A DNA stretch of 64,000 nt. Source: Streptomyces ferrugineus. GTDB lineage: Bacteria > Actinomycetota > Actinomycetes > Streptomycetales > Streptomycetaceae. The position numbers and the translations under genes were made by a program. Location of the stretch: the NCBI RefSeq assembly GCF_015160855.1, contig NZ_CP063373.1, positions 3,286,001 through 3,350,000 of the forward strand, read 5' to 3'. Shown piece by piece: positions 8,773 to 21,668 of this stretch. Numbering within the stretch: the stretch's first letter is position 1; the number at the start of each line of letters is the position of its first letter. A model generated the notes under the pieces. The model saw only the letters and a program-made list of their open reading frames with translations. It made no database searches and was not told the origin of the DNA.

Positions 8773-10524
8773 GTGGCAGCACCTAAGAGGGGCCGGAACG
8801 CGAGCGCCCCGAGCAAGCCAGGGCGCTCGCTGGTCCTCATCCTGATCGCCATCGCGGCGCTCACCGGGGGAATGTTCGCCTCGGGGCACACCACTCCGCG
8901 ACTCGGCATCGACCTGGCCGGCGGTACGAGCATCACGCTTCGCGCGGTAGCCGAGCCCGGTCAGGAATCCGCGATCAACAAGACCAACATGGACACCGCG
9001 GTCAGCATCATGGAGCGCCGTGTCAATGGTCTGGGTGTCTCGGAGGCCGAGGTACAGACCCAGGGCGACAAGAACATCATCGTCAACATCCCCAAGGGCA
9101 CCAACTCCAAGGAGGCCCGGGCACAGGTCGGCACCACCGCCAAGCTCTACTTCCGCCCGGTCCTCGCCACCGAGGTCTCCGGCGGCGGCGCGACTCCCAC
9201 GCCCACGCCCAGCCCCTCCGGCAGCGCCTCGGGCGACTCCGGCGACAAGGCGACGGACAAGGCGACCGACAAGTCGACCCCCTCCGGCTCGGCCAGCCCG
9301 TCGGCGAGCTCCACCACCCAGGGCCGCGCGGTCACCGACGCCCTGAAGGCCGACCCCACGCCGTCCGGCAGCGCCTCCCCCTCCCCGAGCGGCAGCCCCA
9401 CGGGTGACGCGGCGAGCGGCAAGCTCGAAGCGCAGTACGCCGCCCTGGACTGCACCAAGGAGTCGGTCCGCGCCAAGGCCGGCGACGGCGCCAAGCCCTC
9501 CGACACCACCGTCGCCTGCGGTCAGAACTCGCAGGGCCAGTGGCAGAAGTACATCCTCGGCCCCGCCGCGGTCGACGGCACCGACGTCGACGACGCCCAG
9601 GCCGTCTTCAACACCCAGACCGGCGCCGGCTGGACCGTGACGATGAAGTTCACGGGCAGCGGAGCCAAGAAGTTCGCCGACATCACCGGCAAGCTGGCCC
9701 AGAACCAGTCCCCGCAGAATCAGTTCGCCATCGTCCTGGACGGCGAGGTCGTCTCCGACCCGTTCGTCCGCGAGGCCCTGACGGGCGGCAATGCCGAGAT
9801 CTCCGGCAACTTCAACCAGGAGTCGGCCCAGAGCCTCGCCAACATGCTGTCGTACGGCGCCCTGCCGCTGTCCTTCCAGGAGGACAGCGTCACCACGGTG
9901 ACCGCCGCCCTCGGTGGTGAGCAGCTCAAGGCGGGTCTGATCGCCGGCGCGATCGGCCTCGCCCTGGTCGTCATCTACCTGCTGGTCTACTACCGCGGCC
10001 TGTCGCTCATCGCGATTTTCTCGCTGCTGGTCTCCGCGGCCCTGACCTACTCGATCATGTCGCTGCTCGGCCCGGCCATCGGCTTCGCACTGAACCTGCC
10101 GGCCGTCTGCGGCGCCATCGTCGCCATCGGCATCACAGCGGACTCGTTCATCGTGTACTTCGAACGCGTCCGAGACGAGATCCGCGAGGGCCGCTCGCTG
10201 CGCCCCGCCGTCGAGCGGGCCTGGCCGCGCGCCCGGCGCACCATCCTGGTCTCCGACTTCGTGTCGTTCCTCGCCGCCGCGGTGCTCTTCATCGTCTCCG
10301 TCGGCAAGGTCCAGGGCTTCGCGTTCACGCTCGGCCTGACCACCCTGCTCGACGTGGTCGTCGTGTTCCTGTTCACCAAGCCGCTGCTGACGATCCTGGC
10401 CCGCAGCAAGTTCTTCGCGAGCGGTCACAGCTGGTCCGGCCTCGATCCCAAGCGACTGGGGGCCAAGCCCCCGCTGCGCCGCACCCGCCGTCCCTCCGCC
10501 CCCGTCGAGACGAAGGAGGCGTGA
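8773..10524 (+). CDS. secD: Protein translocase subunit SecD
   Basis: 583-residue RND-family subunit that uses proton motive force to pull exported proteins across the membrane. It has an N-terminal helix (SLVLILIAIAALTGGMF), the D1 motif LGIDLAGGTSITL, a large periplasmic domain, and five C-terminal helices with the conserved GxxxTAD-type segment (IVAIGITADSFIVYFERVRDE). Residues about 137-216 are a Ser/Gly/Pro/Thr/Lys-rich low-complexity insertion in the exported domain with recurring PSGSAS units. GTG start 8773; secF starts 1 nt after the stop. Confidence 0.95.
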   Translation: MAAPKRGRNASAPSKPGRSLVLILIAIAALTGGMFASGHTTPRLGIDLAGGTSITLRAVAEPGQESAINKTNMDTAVSIMERRVNGLGVSEAEVQTQGDKNIIVNIPKGTNSKEARAQVGTTAKLYFRPVLATEVSGGGATPTPTPSPSGSASGDSGDKATDKATDKSTPSGSASPSASSTTQGRAVTDALKADPTPSGSASPSPSGSPTGDAASGKLEAQYAALDCTKESVRAKAGDGAKPSDTTVACGQNSQGQWQKYILGPAAVDGTDVDDAQAVFNTQTGAGWTVTMKFTGSGAKKFADITGKLAQNQSPQNQFAIVLDGEVVSDPFVREALTGGNAEISGNFNQESAQSLANMLSYGALPLSFQEDSVTTVTAALGGEQLKAGLIAGAIGLALVVIYLLVYYRGLSLIAIFSLLVSAALTYSIMSLLGPAIGFALNLPAVCGAIVAIGITADSFIVYFERVRDEIREGRSLRPAVERAWPRARRTILVSDFVSFLAAAVLFIVSVGKVQGFAFTLGLTTLLDVVVVFLFTKPLLTILARSKFFASGHSWSGLDPKRLGAKPPLRRTRRPSAPVETKEA

Positions 10525-10525
10525 G

Positions 10526-11635
10526 ATGTCGAAGCTCGGCAACCTCGGCGCCCGACTGCACCGTGGCGAGGTCGGCTACGACTTCGTCGGCAACCGCAAG
10601 ATCTGGTACGGCCTCTCGATCCTGATCACCATCGTGGCCATCGCCGGCCTGGCGGTGCGCGGTCTGAACATGGGCATCGAGTTCCAGGGCGGCGCGGTCT
10701 TCAACACGCCCAAGACCACCGTCTCGGTCTCCCAGGCGCAGGAGTACGCGGAAGAGGCCTCCGGCCACGACGCGATCGTCCAGAAGCTCGGCAGCGGCGA
10801 CAAGGCCACGCTGCGCATCCAGGTCGCGGGCATCGACACGGACCAGGCCGACAAGGTCTCGGCGCAGCTCGCCAAGGACCTCGGCGTCGCGGAGAAGGAC
10901 GTCACCGGCGAACTCGTCGGCCCCAGCTGGGGTGAACAGATCGCCAACAAGGCCTGGCAGGGTCTCGGGATCTTCCTGGTCCTCGTGGTGATCTATCTGG
11001 CGATCGCGTTCGAATGGCGGATGGCACTGGCCGCCTTCGTCGCCCTGATCCACGACATCACGATCACGGTCGGCGTCTACGCCCTCGTCGGCTTCGAGGT
11101 CACACCCGGCACGGTGATCGGTCTGCTCACGATCCTCGGTTACTCGCTCTATGACACGGTCGTCGTCTTCGACAGCCTCAAGGAGCAGACGAAGGACATC
11201 ACCAAGCAGACCCGCTGGACCTACAGCGACATCGCCAACCGCTCGATCAACAGCACCCTGGTCCGCTCCGTCAACACCACCGTGGTCGCGCTGCTGCCGG
11301 TGGCGGGCCTGCTGTTCATCGGCGGCGGCTTCCTCGGCGCCGGCATGCTCAACGACATCTCGCTGTCGCTGTTCGTCGGTCTGGCCGCCGGTGCGTACTC
11401 CTCGATCTTCATCGCCACGCCGCTCGTCGCCGACCTCAAGGAGCTCGAGCCGCAGATGAAGGCCCTGAAGAAGCGCGTGCTCGCCAAGCGCGCCCAGGCC
11501 ACGGCCCACGGCCCGGCCACCGACGAGCCGCCGGGCGACGAGCCGGAGGACGCCGCCCCGGCGGTCGTCGGCCCGCGCAACCAGCCCGCGTCCCGTGGGC
11601 GGGGCCGCGGCCGACCTTCGGGGAAGCGCCGATGA
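10526..11635 (+). CDS. secF: Protein translocase subunit SecF
   Basis: 369-residue partner of SecD with six predicted membrane helices. Family motifs are FQGGAVF (around residue 52), AIAFEWRMALAAFVALIHDITIT as TM2-3, and the TVVVFDS segment (YSLYDTVVVFDSLKE) with the proton-path Asp. The C-terminal 60 residues are a charged, Pro/Arg-rich cytoplasmic tail. ATG 10526 follows the secD stop by 1 nt and the stop overlaps apt (ATGA), so secD-secF-apt are coupled. Confidence 0.96.
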   Translation: MSKLGNLGARLHRGEVGYDFVGNRKIWYGLSILITIVAIAGLAVRGLNMGIEFQGGAVFNTPKTTVSVSQAQEYAEEASGHDAIVQKLGSGDKATLRIQVAGIDTDQADKVSAQLAKDLGVAEKDVTGELVGPSWGEQIANKAWQGLGIFLVLVVIYLAIAFEWRMALAAFVALIHDITITVGVYALVGFEVTPGTVIGLLTILGYSLYDTVVVFDSLKEQTKDITKQTRWTYSDIANRSINSTLVRSVNTTVVALLPVAGLLFIGGGFLGAGMLNDISLSLFVGLAAGAYSSIFIATPLVADLKELEPQMKALKKRVLAKRAQATAHGPATDEPPGDEPEDAAPAVVGPRNQPASRGRGRGRPSGKRR

Positions 11636-12171
11636 CCGGCATCAAGGAACTCCTGCTCAGCCGTATCCGCGATGTGGCGGACTACCCGGAGCCGGGCGTG
11701 ATGTTCAAGGACATCACCCCGCTCCTGGCGGACCCGGCCGCCTTCACGGCGCTCACCGACGCGCTGGCGGAGATCGTCGGGAACACCGGTGCCACGAAGA
11801 TCGTCGGCCTGGAGGCGCGCGGCTTCATCCTCGGAGCCCCGGTCGCCGTCCGCGCGGGCGTCGGCTTCATCCCCGTGCGCAAGGCGGGCAAGCTCCCCGG
11901 AGCGACCCTCAGCCAGGCGTACGACCTGGAGTACGGCTCGGCGGAGATCGAGGTCCACGCCGAGGACCTGAGCTCCGGCGACCGCGTCCTGGTCATCGAC
12001 GACGTCCTGGCGACGGGCGGCACCGCGGAGGCCTCGATCCAGCTGATCCGCCGGGCCGGCGCCCAGGTGGCCGGCCTGGCCGTGCTGATGGAACTGGGCT
12101 TCCTCGGCGGCCGAACCCGCCTGGAACCGGCCCTGGCCGGGGCCCCGCTGGAGTCGCTGCTCACGGTCTGA
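11632..12171 (+). CDS. apt: Adenine phosphoribosyltransferase
   Basis: 179-residue type I phosphoribosyltransferase that salvages adenine to AMP using PRPP. The PRPP loop is VLVIDDVLATGGTA (about residues 120-133), and the N-terminal VADYPEPGVMFKDITPLL is the adenine-side signature. Its ATG overlaps the secF stop. The secDF-apt-relA order is conserved in Streptomyces and links purine salvage with (p)ppGpp metabolism. A 12-bp hairpin follows 20 nt after the stop. Confidence 0.96.
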   Translation: MTGIKELLLSRIRDVADYPEPGVMFKDITPLLADPAAFTALTDALAEIVGNTGATKIVGLEARGFILGAPVAVRAGVGFIPVRKAGKLPGATLSQAYDLEYGSAEIEVHAEDLSSGDRVLVIDDVLATGGTAEASIQLIRRAGAQVAGLAVLMELGFLGGRTRLEPALAGAPLESLLTV

Positions 12172-12520
12172 CCCGAGCCGCACCCACCGCAGCACCGGAT
12201 GCCGCGCACCTGCACGCCAGGCGCGCGGCATCCGTGCGCCGGGGCACGCCACACGGCACAGCGCGCCCTCCGATGGCGAGAAACCGTCGGTTCACCCAGG
12301 TGCGGTGGCCCGTGCGCCCACCGCGCGACAGCCACAGGAAACGCACACGCCACCCCCAGGACACGGCAAGGACGGCTCGACGGAATCCCGCGGCAGCCCC
12401 TCGTGTTTCTCCGGTAGACGGCCCTCACATCGGGCTGCGGGCGATCCTGGGGCGCAGGATCGCTACCATGGGGTCTCCGGAGCCTGACCGGGGGACCCGG
12501 ATCGCGCACGAGGAGTCCTC
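12172..12520 (+). other. apt-relA intergenic region with hairpin and inverted repeat
   Basis: A 349-nt gap. Near its start CGGATGCCGCGC (12196-12207) pairs with 12223-12234, a probable terminator for secDF-apt. Near its end GCGATCCT (12441-12448) and AGGATCGC (12456-12463) form an 8-bp inverted repeat with a 7-nt spacer, about 60 nt before the relA start, where a relA promoter or operator is expected. I see no coding sequence. Confidence 0.5.
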
Positions 12521-15043
<2,523 letters not shown>

Positions 15044-15067
15044 GGCATACGAAAGGGGCCCACGAAG

Positions 15068-15100
15068 GAGGGCTCCCGTACGTCACGTACGGGAGCCCTC
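15068..15100. terminator. Bidirectional terminator between relA and the DUF349 gene
   Basis: Perfect 15-bp stem, GAGGGCTCCCGTACG (15068-15082) with 15086-15100, and a 3-nt loop. It lies in the 76-nt gap between two convergent genes, so it can serve relA on the plus strand and the DUF349 gene on the minus strand. Confidence 0.85.
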
Positions 15101-15119
15101 TTCTCGTGACCCTGTGGCG

Positions 15120-16349
15120 TCAGCCGCCGAACTCCTGCAGACCCTTCAGCGCCTGGTCCAGCAGCGCCTGACGGCCCTCCAGCTCACGCTCCAGCTTGTC
15201 GGCCTTCGCGTTGTTGCCCTGGGCGCGCGCCTGCTCGATCTGGCCCTTGAGCTTGTCCACGGCGGCCTGGAGCTGACCGGTCAGCCCCTCGGCACGCGCG
15301 CGTGCCTCCGGGTTGGTCCGGCGCCACTCGGCCTCCTCGGCCTCCTGGATGGCCCGCTCCACGGCGTGCATCCGGCCCTCGACCTTCGGCCGGGCGTCCC
15401 GCGGCACATGGCCGATGGCCTCCCAGCGCTCGTTGATCGAGCGGAAGGCGGCACGCGCGCCCTTCAGGTCGCCGATCGGCAGGAGCTTCTCGGCCTCACC
15501 GGCCAGCTCCTCCTTCAGCTTCAGGTTCTCGGCCTGCTCCGCGTCGCGCTCGGCGAACACCGAGCTGCGGGCGGCGAAGAAGATGTCCTGGGCGCCGCGG
15601 AAGCGGTTCCACAGGTCGTCCTCGTGCTCGCGCTGAGCGCGGCCCGCGGCCTTCCACTCCGACATCAGCTCCCGGTAGCGCGCCGCCGTCGGACCCCAGT
15701 CGGTCGAACCCGACATCGACTCGGCCTCGGCGACCAGCCGCTCCTTGGTCCGGCGGGCCTCCTCGCGCTGCGCGTCCAGCTGCGCGAAGTGCGCCTTGCG
15801 CCGCTTGGAGAACGCCGACCGGGCGTGCGAGAAGCGGTGCCACAGCTCGTCGTCGGACTTGCGGTCCAGCCGCGGCAGGCCCTTCCAGGTGTCCACCAGG
15901 GCCCGCAGCCGCTCGCCGGCCGCCCGCCACTGGTCGGACTGCGCCAGCTCCTCGGCCTCCGTGACCAGCGCCTCCTTGGCGTGGCGCGCCTCGTCGGACT
16001 GCCTCGCCCGCTGTGCCTTGCGCTCCTCACGGCGCTTGGCGACCGTCTCGACGAGCTTGTCGAGCCGCGTGCGCAGGGCATCCAGATCACCGACCGCGTG
16101 GTGCGCGTCGACCTGCTCCCGCAGATGGTCGATGGCGGTCTGGGCGTCCTTCGCCGACAGGTCGGTGGTCTTCACTCGCTTTTCGAGGAGGCCGATCTCG
16201 ACAACCAGGCCCTCGTACTTGCGCTCGAAATAGGCCAGCGCCTCTTCGGGGGTGCCGGCCTGCCAGGAACCGACGACCTGCTCGCCATCGGCCGTACGCA
16301 CGTACACGGTCCCCGTCTCGTCGACGCGGCCCCACGGGTCGCTGCTCAC
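15120..16349 (-). CDS. DUF349 repeat protein
   Basis: 409-residue, highly charged, helical protein with several DUF349 repeats (W..A..R.R.L.D.WK-type segments, for example QWRAAGERLRALVDTWKGLP and DWGPTAARYRELMSEWKAAG). The C terminus is an uninterrupted Lys/Glu/Ala coiled coil. DUF349 proteins are conserved in actinobacteria; the function is not established here. Start GTG 16349 has an AGGAGG ribosome site 5-6 nt upstream and follows the cyclophilin gene on the same strand after 135 nt. No signal peptide or membrane helix. Confidence 0.85.
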   Translation of the reverse strand: MSSDPWGRVDETGTVYVRTADGEQVVGSWQAGTPEEALAYFERKYEGLVVEIGLLEKRVKTTDLSAKDAQTAIDHLREQVDAHHAVGDLDALRTRLDKLVETVAKRREERKAQRARQSDEARHAKEALVTEAEELAQSDQWRAAGERLRALVDTWKGLPRLDRKSDDELWHRFSHARSAFSKRRKAHFAQLDAQREEARRTKERLVAEAESMSGSTDWGPTAARYRELMSEWKAAGRAQREHEDDLWNRFRGAQDIFFAARSSVFAERDAEQAENLKLKEELAGEAEKLLPIGDLKGARAAFRSINERWEAIGHVPRDARPKVEGRMHAVERAIQEAEEAEWRRTNPEARARAEGLTGQLQAAVDKLKGQIEQARAQGNNAKADKLERELEGRQALLDQALKGLQEFGG

Positions 16350-16484
16350 AGCGCCTCCTCCACATGATGCCTGCGAAGGGCTTGTGCTCCCCCGGGCATC
16401 GTCCACAGTTTCGTCACGGCCAACATAGGCGACCGGCGGGTTGCCTGTCCGCATCCCGCGCGACCGAAATTTCGCAGTTGGCGG

Positions 16485-17309
16485 TCAGGATTTCGTGACC
16501 GTCGCCTTGTTGATCACGACCGTCGCGTTCGGCGCCCCGTCGCCCTGGCCAGTGCTCTCACCGGCCTCGGCAATCTTCTTGAGTACCTTCATGCCGGATT
16601 CGGAAACGGTACCGAACGGTGTGTAGCTGGGCGGAAGCTGACTGTCCTGGTACACGAGGAAGAACTGGCTGCCGCCGGAGTTCTTCTGCCCGGTGTTCGC
16701 CATCGCCACCGTGCCCGCCGGATAGATGTTGTCCTTCAGGCTTTTGTCCTTCAGGTTCTCGTCCGGAATCGTGTAGCCGGGACCGCCCGTGCCGGTGCCC
16801 GTCGGGTCGCCGCACTGCAGCACGTAGATGCCGTTGGTGGTGAGCCGGTGGCACTTGGAGTGGTCGAAGTAGCCCTTGCCGGCCAGGAAGTCGAACGAGT
16901 TGACCGTGTGCGGCGCGGCCGACGCCTTCAGGTCGATGTCTATGTCGCCGCACGTCGTCGCGAGCTTCATCGTGTACTTCGCCGACTTGTCGACGGTCAG
17001 CTCCGGCTCCTTCTTCCAGGTCGCCGTCTTGACCTTGCCCTCGGCGGGCTTCTCGCACGGGTCCGGGGCCTTGCTGGTCGGGCTCGCGCTGGGCGTGACC
17101 TCCGCGCCCGCGTTCTCGTTCTTGGTGCCGTCGTCCTTGAGTACCCCGGTCGTGTACAGCGCGAGACTGCCGATGATCACGACGCCGAGCACCGACGCGA
17201 TCACCGAGTTGCGCATACGCGCCTTGCGTCGCGCGGACGTACGCCGCTCCTGCTGCCGCAAGAACTTCTCCCGGGCGAGCTGACGCCGCCGCTGTTCCTG
17301 GCTGACCAC
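16485..17309 (-). CDS. Membrane-anchored cyclophilin-type peptidyl-prolyl cis-trans isomerase
   Basis: 274-residue protein. A basic N terminus (about residues 1-34) precedes one membrane helix (about 35-55), a Thr/Ser/Pro-rich linker, and a C-terminal cyclophilin domain with YFDHSKCHRL, GTGTGGPGYTIPDE and NSGGSQFFLVYQD. It should catalyse proline isomerisation of exported proteins outside the membrane. The otherwise usual FHR motif at the active site reads CHR, which is common in actinobacterial membrane cyclophilins. GTG start 17309. Divergent from the MBL-hydrolase gene; DUF349 gene lies downstream on the same strand. Confidence 0.88.
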   Translation of the reverse strand: MVSQEQRRRQLAREKFLRQQERRTSARRKARMRNSVIASVLGVVIIGSLALYTTGVLKDDGTKNENAGAEVTPSASPTSKAPDPCEKPAEGKVKTATWKKEPELTVDKSAKYTMKLATTCGDIDIDLKASAAPHTVNSFDFLAGKGYFDHSKCHRLTTNGIYVLQCGDPTGTGTGGPGYTIPDENLKDKSLKDNIYPAGTVAMANTGQKNSGGSQFFLVYQDSQLPPSYTPFGTVSESGMKVLKKIAEAGESTGQGDGAPNATVVINKATVTKS

Positions 17310-17489
17310 CGGGTTCTCTCCTCATGCGTCGTATGTGTCGACCGGTACGCGTGTGTTCAGCGAGTCGACCGCCTGCGTGTGCCCCGTACCGTATATGGGT
17401 TCGCTGAGGAATCGGCAGCGCCGGTAGGCTCTGACGACAGGCGGAGTCCGCCGACAAACCACTCGTGTCGACACAAACGAAGGACGATC

Positions 17490-18197
17490 GTGCTCATTGC
17501 CGGGTTCCCCGCCGGGGCCTGGGGGACGAACTGTTATCTCGTCGCCCCCGCCGCCGGTGAGGAGTGCGTGATCATCGACCCGGGCCACGAGGCCGCCCCC
17601 GGAGTCGAGGAAGCGCTGAAGAAGCATCGGCTCAAGCCCGTCGCCGTCGTCCTCACCCACGGCCACCTCGACCATGTGGCCTCGGTCGTCCCGGTGTGCG
17701 GTGCGCACGACGTACCGGCCTGGATCCACCCCGAGGACCGGTACATGATGAGCGACCCCGAGAAGGCGCTCGGCCGCTCCATCGGCATGCAGTTGATGGG
17801 CGAGCTGACCATCGGGGAGCCGGACGACGTCAAGGAGCTGACCGACGGCTCGAAGCTGGAGCTGGCGGGCCTGGAGCTGACCGTCGCGCACGCGCCGGGC
17901 CATACCAAGGGGTCGGTGACCTTCGGCCTGCCCGAGGCGGCGGACATCCCGCCGATCCTCTTCTCGGGCGACCTGCTGTTCGCCGGCTCCATCGGACGCA
18001 CCGACCTGCCCGGCGGTGACATGGCCGAGATCCTCGACTCGCTGGCCCGCGTGTGCCTGCCGCTCGACGACTCGACCGTGGTGCTGTCCGGCCACGGCCC
18101 CCAGACGACCATCGGCCAGGAGCGCGCCACCAACCCCTATCTGCGGCAGGTGGCCGCCGGCCTGGGAGCCCAGGAAGCTCCCCGACGAGGAATGTGA
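17490..18197 (+). CDS. MBL-fold (glyoxalase II-like) hydrolase
   Basis: 235-residue metallo-beta-lactamase-fold protein. The dinuclear zinc motif THGHLDH is complete (His57, His59, Asp61, His62), followed by [24 protein letters not shown] and the final VLSGHGPQT histidine. The layout fits the glyoxalase II-like subgroup, which hydrolyses thioesters, but substrate is unknown. GTG 17490 is preceded by AAGGA. hisS starts 10 nt after its stop; this MBL-hisS pair is conserved in actinobacteria. Confidence 0.88.
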   Translation: MLIAGFPAGAWGTNCYLVAPAAGEECVIIDPGHEAAPGVEEALKKHRLKPVAVVLTHGHLDHVASVVPVCGAHDVPAWIHPEDRYMMSDPEKALGRSIGMQLMGELTIGEPDDVKELTDGSKLELAGLELTVAHAPGHTKGSVTFGLPEAADIPPILFSGDLLFAGSIGRTDLPGGDMAEILDSLARVCLPLDDSTVVLSGHGPQTTIGQERATNPYLRQVAAGLGAQEAPRRGM

Positions 18198-18207
18198 CGA
18201 GACTTCC

Positions 18208-19470
18208 GTGAGCACCTTCAAGGCCCCCAAGGGCACGTACGACCTGATCCCGCCGGACTCCGCCAAGTACCTGGCGGTCCGCGAGGCGATCGCGGCTCCC
18301 CTGCGCAACTCCGGCTACGGCTACATCGAGACGCCCGGCTTCGAGAGCGTCGAGCTGTTCGCGCGCGGCGTCGGCGAGTCCACCGACATCGTCACGAAGG
18401 AGATGTACGCCTTCGAGACCAAGGGCGGCGACAAGCTCGCCCTGCGCCCCGAGGGCACGGCCTCGGTCCTGCGCGCGGCCCTGGAGGCCAACCTGCACAA
18501 GGCGGGCAACCTCCCGGTCAAGCTCTGGTACTCGGGCTCCTACTACCGCTACGAGCGCCCCCAGAAGGGCCGCTACCGGCACTTCTCCCAGGTCGGCGCC
18601 GAGGCGATCGGTGCCGAGGACCCGGCGCTGGACGCCGAGTTGATCATCCTGGCCGACCAGGCGTACCGCTCGCTGGGCCTGAGCGACTTCCGGATCCTGC
18701 TCAACAGCCTGGGCGACAAGGAGTGCCGCCCGGTCTACCGGGCCGCGCTGGTGGACTTCCTGCGCGGCCTGGACCTGGACGAGGACACGCGCCGCCGGGT
18801 CGACATCAACCCGCTGCGCGTCCTTGACGACAAGCGCGAGTCGGTCCAGAAGCAGCTCACCGGCGCCCCGCTCCTGCGCGACTACCTCTGCGACGCCTGC
18901 AAGGCGTACCACGAGGAGGTCCGCGAGCTGATCACGGCGGCCGGCGTCTCCTTCGAGGACGACCCGAAGCTGGTGCGCGGCCTGGACTACTACACGCGTA
19001 CGACCTTCGAGTTCGTCCACGACGGTCTCGGCTCCCAGTCCGCGGTGGGCGGCGGCGGCCGCTACGACGGGCTGTCCGAGATGATCGGCGGCCCCGCCCT
19101 GCCGTCCGTCGGCTGGGCGCTGGGCGTCGACCGCACGGTGCTCGCCCTGGAGGCGGAGGGCGTGGAGCTCCAACTCCCGGCGTCCACCAGCGTGTTCGCG
19201 GTGCCGCTCGGCGAGGAGGCCCGCCGGGTGCTGTTCGCCAAGGTCACCGAGTTGCGCAAGGTCGGCATCGCGGCGGACTTCTCCTACGGCGGCAAGGGCC
19301 TCAAGGGCGCTATGAAGAGCGCCAACCGCAGCGGCGCCCGCTACACGATCGTGGCCGGAGAGCGCGACCTCGCCGAGGGCGTCGTACAGCTCAAGGACAT
19401 GGACTCCGGCGAGCAGTCGGCCATCGGCGTCAACGAGATCGTCGCGGAACTGGAAGCCCGATTGGGCTGA
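18208..19470 (+). CDS. hisS: Histidyl-tRNA synthetase
   Basis: 420-residue class II aminoacyl-tRNA synthetase. Motif 2 ([19 protein letters not shown]), the histidine-specific [12 protein letters not shown] and motif 3 ([10 protein letters not shown]) are present, followed by the C-terminal anticodon-binding domain ([10 protein letters not shown]..., [14 protein letters not shown]). GTG 18208 gives the standard N terminus ([15 protein letters not shown]). Probably cotranscribed with the upstream hydrolase gene; a 12-bp hairpin follows. Confidence 0.97.
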   Translation: MSTFKAPKGTYDLIPPDSAKYLAVREAIAAPLRNSGYGYIETPGFESVELFARGVGESTDIVTKEMYAFETKGGDKLALRPEGTASVLRAALEANLHKAGNLPVKLWYSGSYYRYERPQKGRYRHFSQVGAEAIGAEDPALDAELIILADQAYRSLGLSDFRILLNSLGDKECRPVYRAALVDFLRGLDLDEDTRRRVDINPLRVLDDKRESVQKQLTGAPLLRDYLCDACKAYHEEVRELITAAGVSFEDDPKLVRGLDYYTRTTFEFVHDGLGSQSAVGGGGRYDGLSEMIGGPALPSVGWALGVDRTVLALEAEGVELQLPASTSVFAVPLGEEARRVLFAKVTELRKVGIAADFSYGGKGLKGAMKSANRSGARYTIVAGERDLAEGVVQLKDMDSGEQSAIGVNEIVAELEARLG

Positions 19471-19475
19471 TTCTG

Positions 19476-19505
19476 CAGGGCGGGGACCTTTGCGTCCCCG
19501 CCCTG
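19476..19505 (+). terminator. Terminator after hisS
   Basis: CAGGGCGGGGAC (19476-19487) pairs perfectly with 19494-19505 around a 6-nt loop (CTTTGC), 5 nt after the hisS stop. A typical U-tract-less Streptomyces terminator hairpin. Confidence 0.8.
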
Positions 19506-19610
19506 TCGGCCGTCTTGCTTATGTCCAGCGAACGGTGGGCAAGGGCGGGTGTACGGCACAATGTGCCGTGTCCGGAGAAACTCCAAGTCTCAAGTGACGG
19601 AATCGGCGTG

Positions 19611-20267
19611 ATGAGCAAGACGACAGTCAAAGACGTCTCCACCGAACCCGAGCCGGAACGAGCCGGGGCGCCGCCGCAGTTGCTGGGCAGCAGCCGTGCG
19701 TTCGCTCTGATGCTGGTGATCACCGGCGCAGCCGGACTGCTCGCCGCTTGGGTCATCACGATCGACAAGTTCAAGATTCTCGAGGCCAAGGTCGAGGGGA
19801 AGACCTTCACACCCGGCTGCAGCCTCAACCCGATCGTCTCCTGCGGCAGCATCATGGAGAGCGAGCAGGCGTCCGTCTTCGGGTTCCCGAACCCCATGCT
19901 CGGCCTCTTGGCCTACGGCATCGTCATCTGCGTCGGTATCAGCCTGCTCAGCCGCGCCCGCTTCCCGCGCTGGTACTGGCTGACCTTCAACTTCGGCACG
20001 CTCTTCGGCGTCGTCTTCTGCACCTGGCTGATGTTCCAGTCGCTCTACCGCATCGGCGCGCTGTGCCTGTGGTGTTCGCTCGCCTGGGCCGCGACGATCA
20101 CCATGTTCTGGTACCTGACCTCCTTCAACATCCGCAGCGGGTTCCTGCCGGCCCCGCGCCCGCTGAAGAACTTCCTCGCCGAGTTCACCTGGGTGCTCCC
20201 GGTGACGCACTGCGGCATCATCGTCATGCTGATCCTGACCCGCTGGGGCAGCCAGCTCTGGGCCTGA
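19611..20267 (+). CDS. Vitamin K epoxide reductase (VKOR) family membrane protein
   Basis: 218-residue protein with four to five membrane helices. The redox residues are visible: a CXXC pair Cys152-Cys155 (LCLWCSLAW) and the loop cysteines Cys70 and Cys78 ([15 protein letters not shown]). Bacterial VKOR homologues reoxidise DsbA-like proteins by passing electrons to quinones. No thioredoxin partner is fused. ATG 19611 is chosen; the preceding GTG at 19608 is an equal alternative. Stands alone between hisS and rarA. Confidence 0.88.
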   Translation: MSKTTVKDVSTEPEPERAGAPPQLLGSSRAFALMLVITGAAGLLAAWVITIDKFKILEAKVEGKTFTPGCSLNPIVSCGSIMESEQASVFGFPNPMLGLLAYGIVICVGISLLSRARFPRWYWLTFNFGTLFGVVFCTWLMFQSLYRIGALCLWCSLAWAATITMFWYLTSFNIRSGFLPAPRPLKNFLAEFTWVLPVTHCGIIVMLILTRWGSQLWA

Positions 20268-20312
20268 CCCGCTCCGGCCTCGATGTCAGTGCGGTGATTT
20301 AGGGTTTCCAGC

Positions 20313-21668
20313 GTGGAGCCCGACCTGTTCACCGCCGCCGCAGAAGAACGCCAGGAGAAGGACCCCGCGGGGAGCCCCCTGGCGGTGCGCATGCGCCCGC
20401 GCACCCTCGACGAGGTCGTGGGCCAGCAGCATCTGCTGAAACCGGGATCGCCGCTGCGCAGGCTCGTCGGCGAGTCCGGCGGCGGCCCCGCCGGACCGTC
20501 CTCGGTGATCCTCTGGGGCCCGCCCGGCACCGGCAAGACCACCCTGGCCTACGTCGTCTCCAAGGCCACCAACAAGCGCTTCGTCGAGCTGTCCGCCATC
20601 ACCGCCGGGGTGAAGGAGGTGCGCGCGGTCATCGACGGCGCCCGCCGCGCCACCGGCGGCTTCGGCAAGGAGACCGTCCTCTTCCTCGACGAGATCCACC
20701 GCTTCAGCAAGGCCCAGCAGGACTCCCTCCTCCCGGCCGTCGAGAACCGCTGGGTGACCCTGATCGCGGCGACCACCGAGAACCCGTACTTCTCGGTCAT
20801 CTCCCCCCTGCTGTCCCGCTCCCTCCTGCTCACCCTCGACCCCCTCACCGACGACGACATCCGCGGCCTGCTCAGGCGCGCGCTGAGCGACGAACGCGGA
20901 CTGAAGGACTCCGTCGGCCTCCCCGAGGACACCGAGGAGCACCTGCTGAGGATCGCCGGCGGCGACGCCCGCCGCGCCCTGACCGCCCTGGAGGCCGCCG
21001 CCGGGGCCGCGCTGGACCAGGGCGAGACCGACGTCAGCCTCCAGACGCTGGAGCAGACCGTCGACCGCGCGGCGGTGAAGTACGACCGCGACGGCGACCA
21101 GCACTACGACGTCGCCAGCGCCCTCATCAAGTCCATCCGCGGCTCCGACGTCGACGCCGCCCTGCACTACCTGGCCCGGATGATCGAGGCCGGCGAGGAC
21201 CCCCGCTTCATCGCCCGCCGCCTGATGATCTCCGCCAGCGAGGACATCGGCCTCGCCGATCCGAACGCCCTGCCGATCGCGGTCGCCGCAGCCCAGGCCG
21301 TCGCCATGATCGGCTTCCCCGAGGCCGCCCTCACCCTCAGCCACGCCACCATCGCCCTCGCGCTGGCCCCCAAGTCCAACTCCGCGACCACCGCGATCGG
21401 CGCCGCCATGGACGACGTACGCAAGGGCATGGCGGGGCCCGTCCCGCCCCACCTGCGCGACGGGCACTACAAGGGCGCCGCCAAGCTCGGGCACGCGCAG
21501 GGGTACGTGTATCCGCACGACCTGGCCGAGGGCATCGCCGAGCAGCAGTACGCCCCGGACGCCCTCAAGGACCGCGAGTACTACAGCCCGACCCGGCACG
21601 GCGCCGAGGCGAGGTACGCGGACGCCGTGGAGTGGACCCGCAAGCACCTCGGTCGCAAGCGGTCCTGA
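20313..21668 (+). CDS. rarA: Replication-associated recombination AAA ATPase RarA/MgsA
   Basis: 451-residue AAA+ clamp-loader-like protein acting at stalled forks. Walker A is GPPGTGKTT (residues 69-77), Walker [10 protein letters not shown], and the MgsA C-terminal domain contains [19 protein letters not shown] and a [14 protein letters not shown] signature ([15 protein letters not shown]). GTG 20313 gives the short PDLF N terminus resembling a beta-clamp contact. 302 nt of leader to rpsD follow. Confidence 0.94.
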   Translation: MEPDLFTAAAEERQEKDPAGSPLAVRMRPRTLDEVVGQQHLLKPGSPLRRLVGESGGGPAGPSSVILWGPPGTGKTTLAYVVSKATNKRFVELSAITAGVKEVRAVIDGARRATGGFGKETVLFLDEIHRFSKAQQDSLLPAVENRWVTLIAATTENPYFSVISPLLSRSLLLTLDPLTDDDIRGLLRRALSDERGLKDSVGLPEDTEEHLLRIAGGDARRALTALEAAAGAALDQGETDVSLQTLEQTVDRAAVKYDRDGDQHYDVASALIKSIRGSDVDAALHYLARMIEAGEDPRFIARRLMISASEDIGLADPNALPIAVAAAQAVAMIGFPEAALTLSHATIALALAPKSNSATTAIGAAMDDVRKGMAGPVPPHLRDGHYKGAAKLGHAQGYVYPHDLAEGIAEQQYAPDALKDREYYSPTRHGAEARYADAVEWTRKHLGRKRS

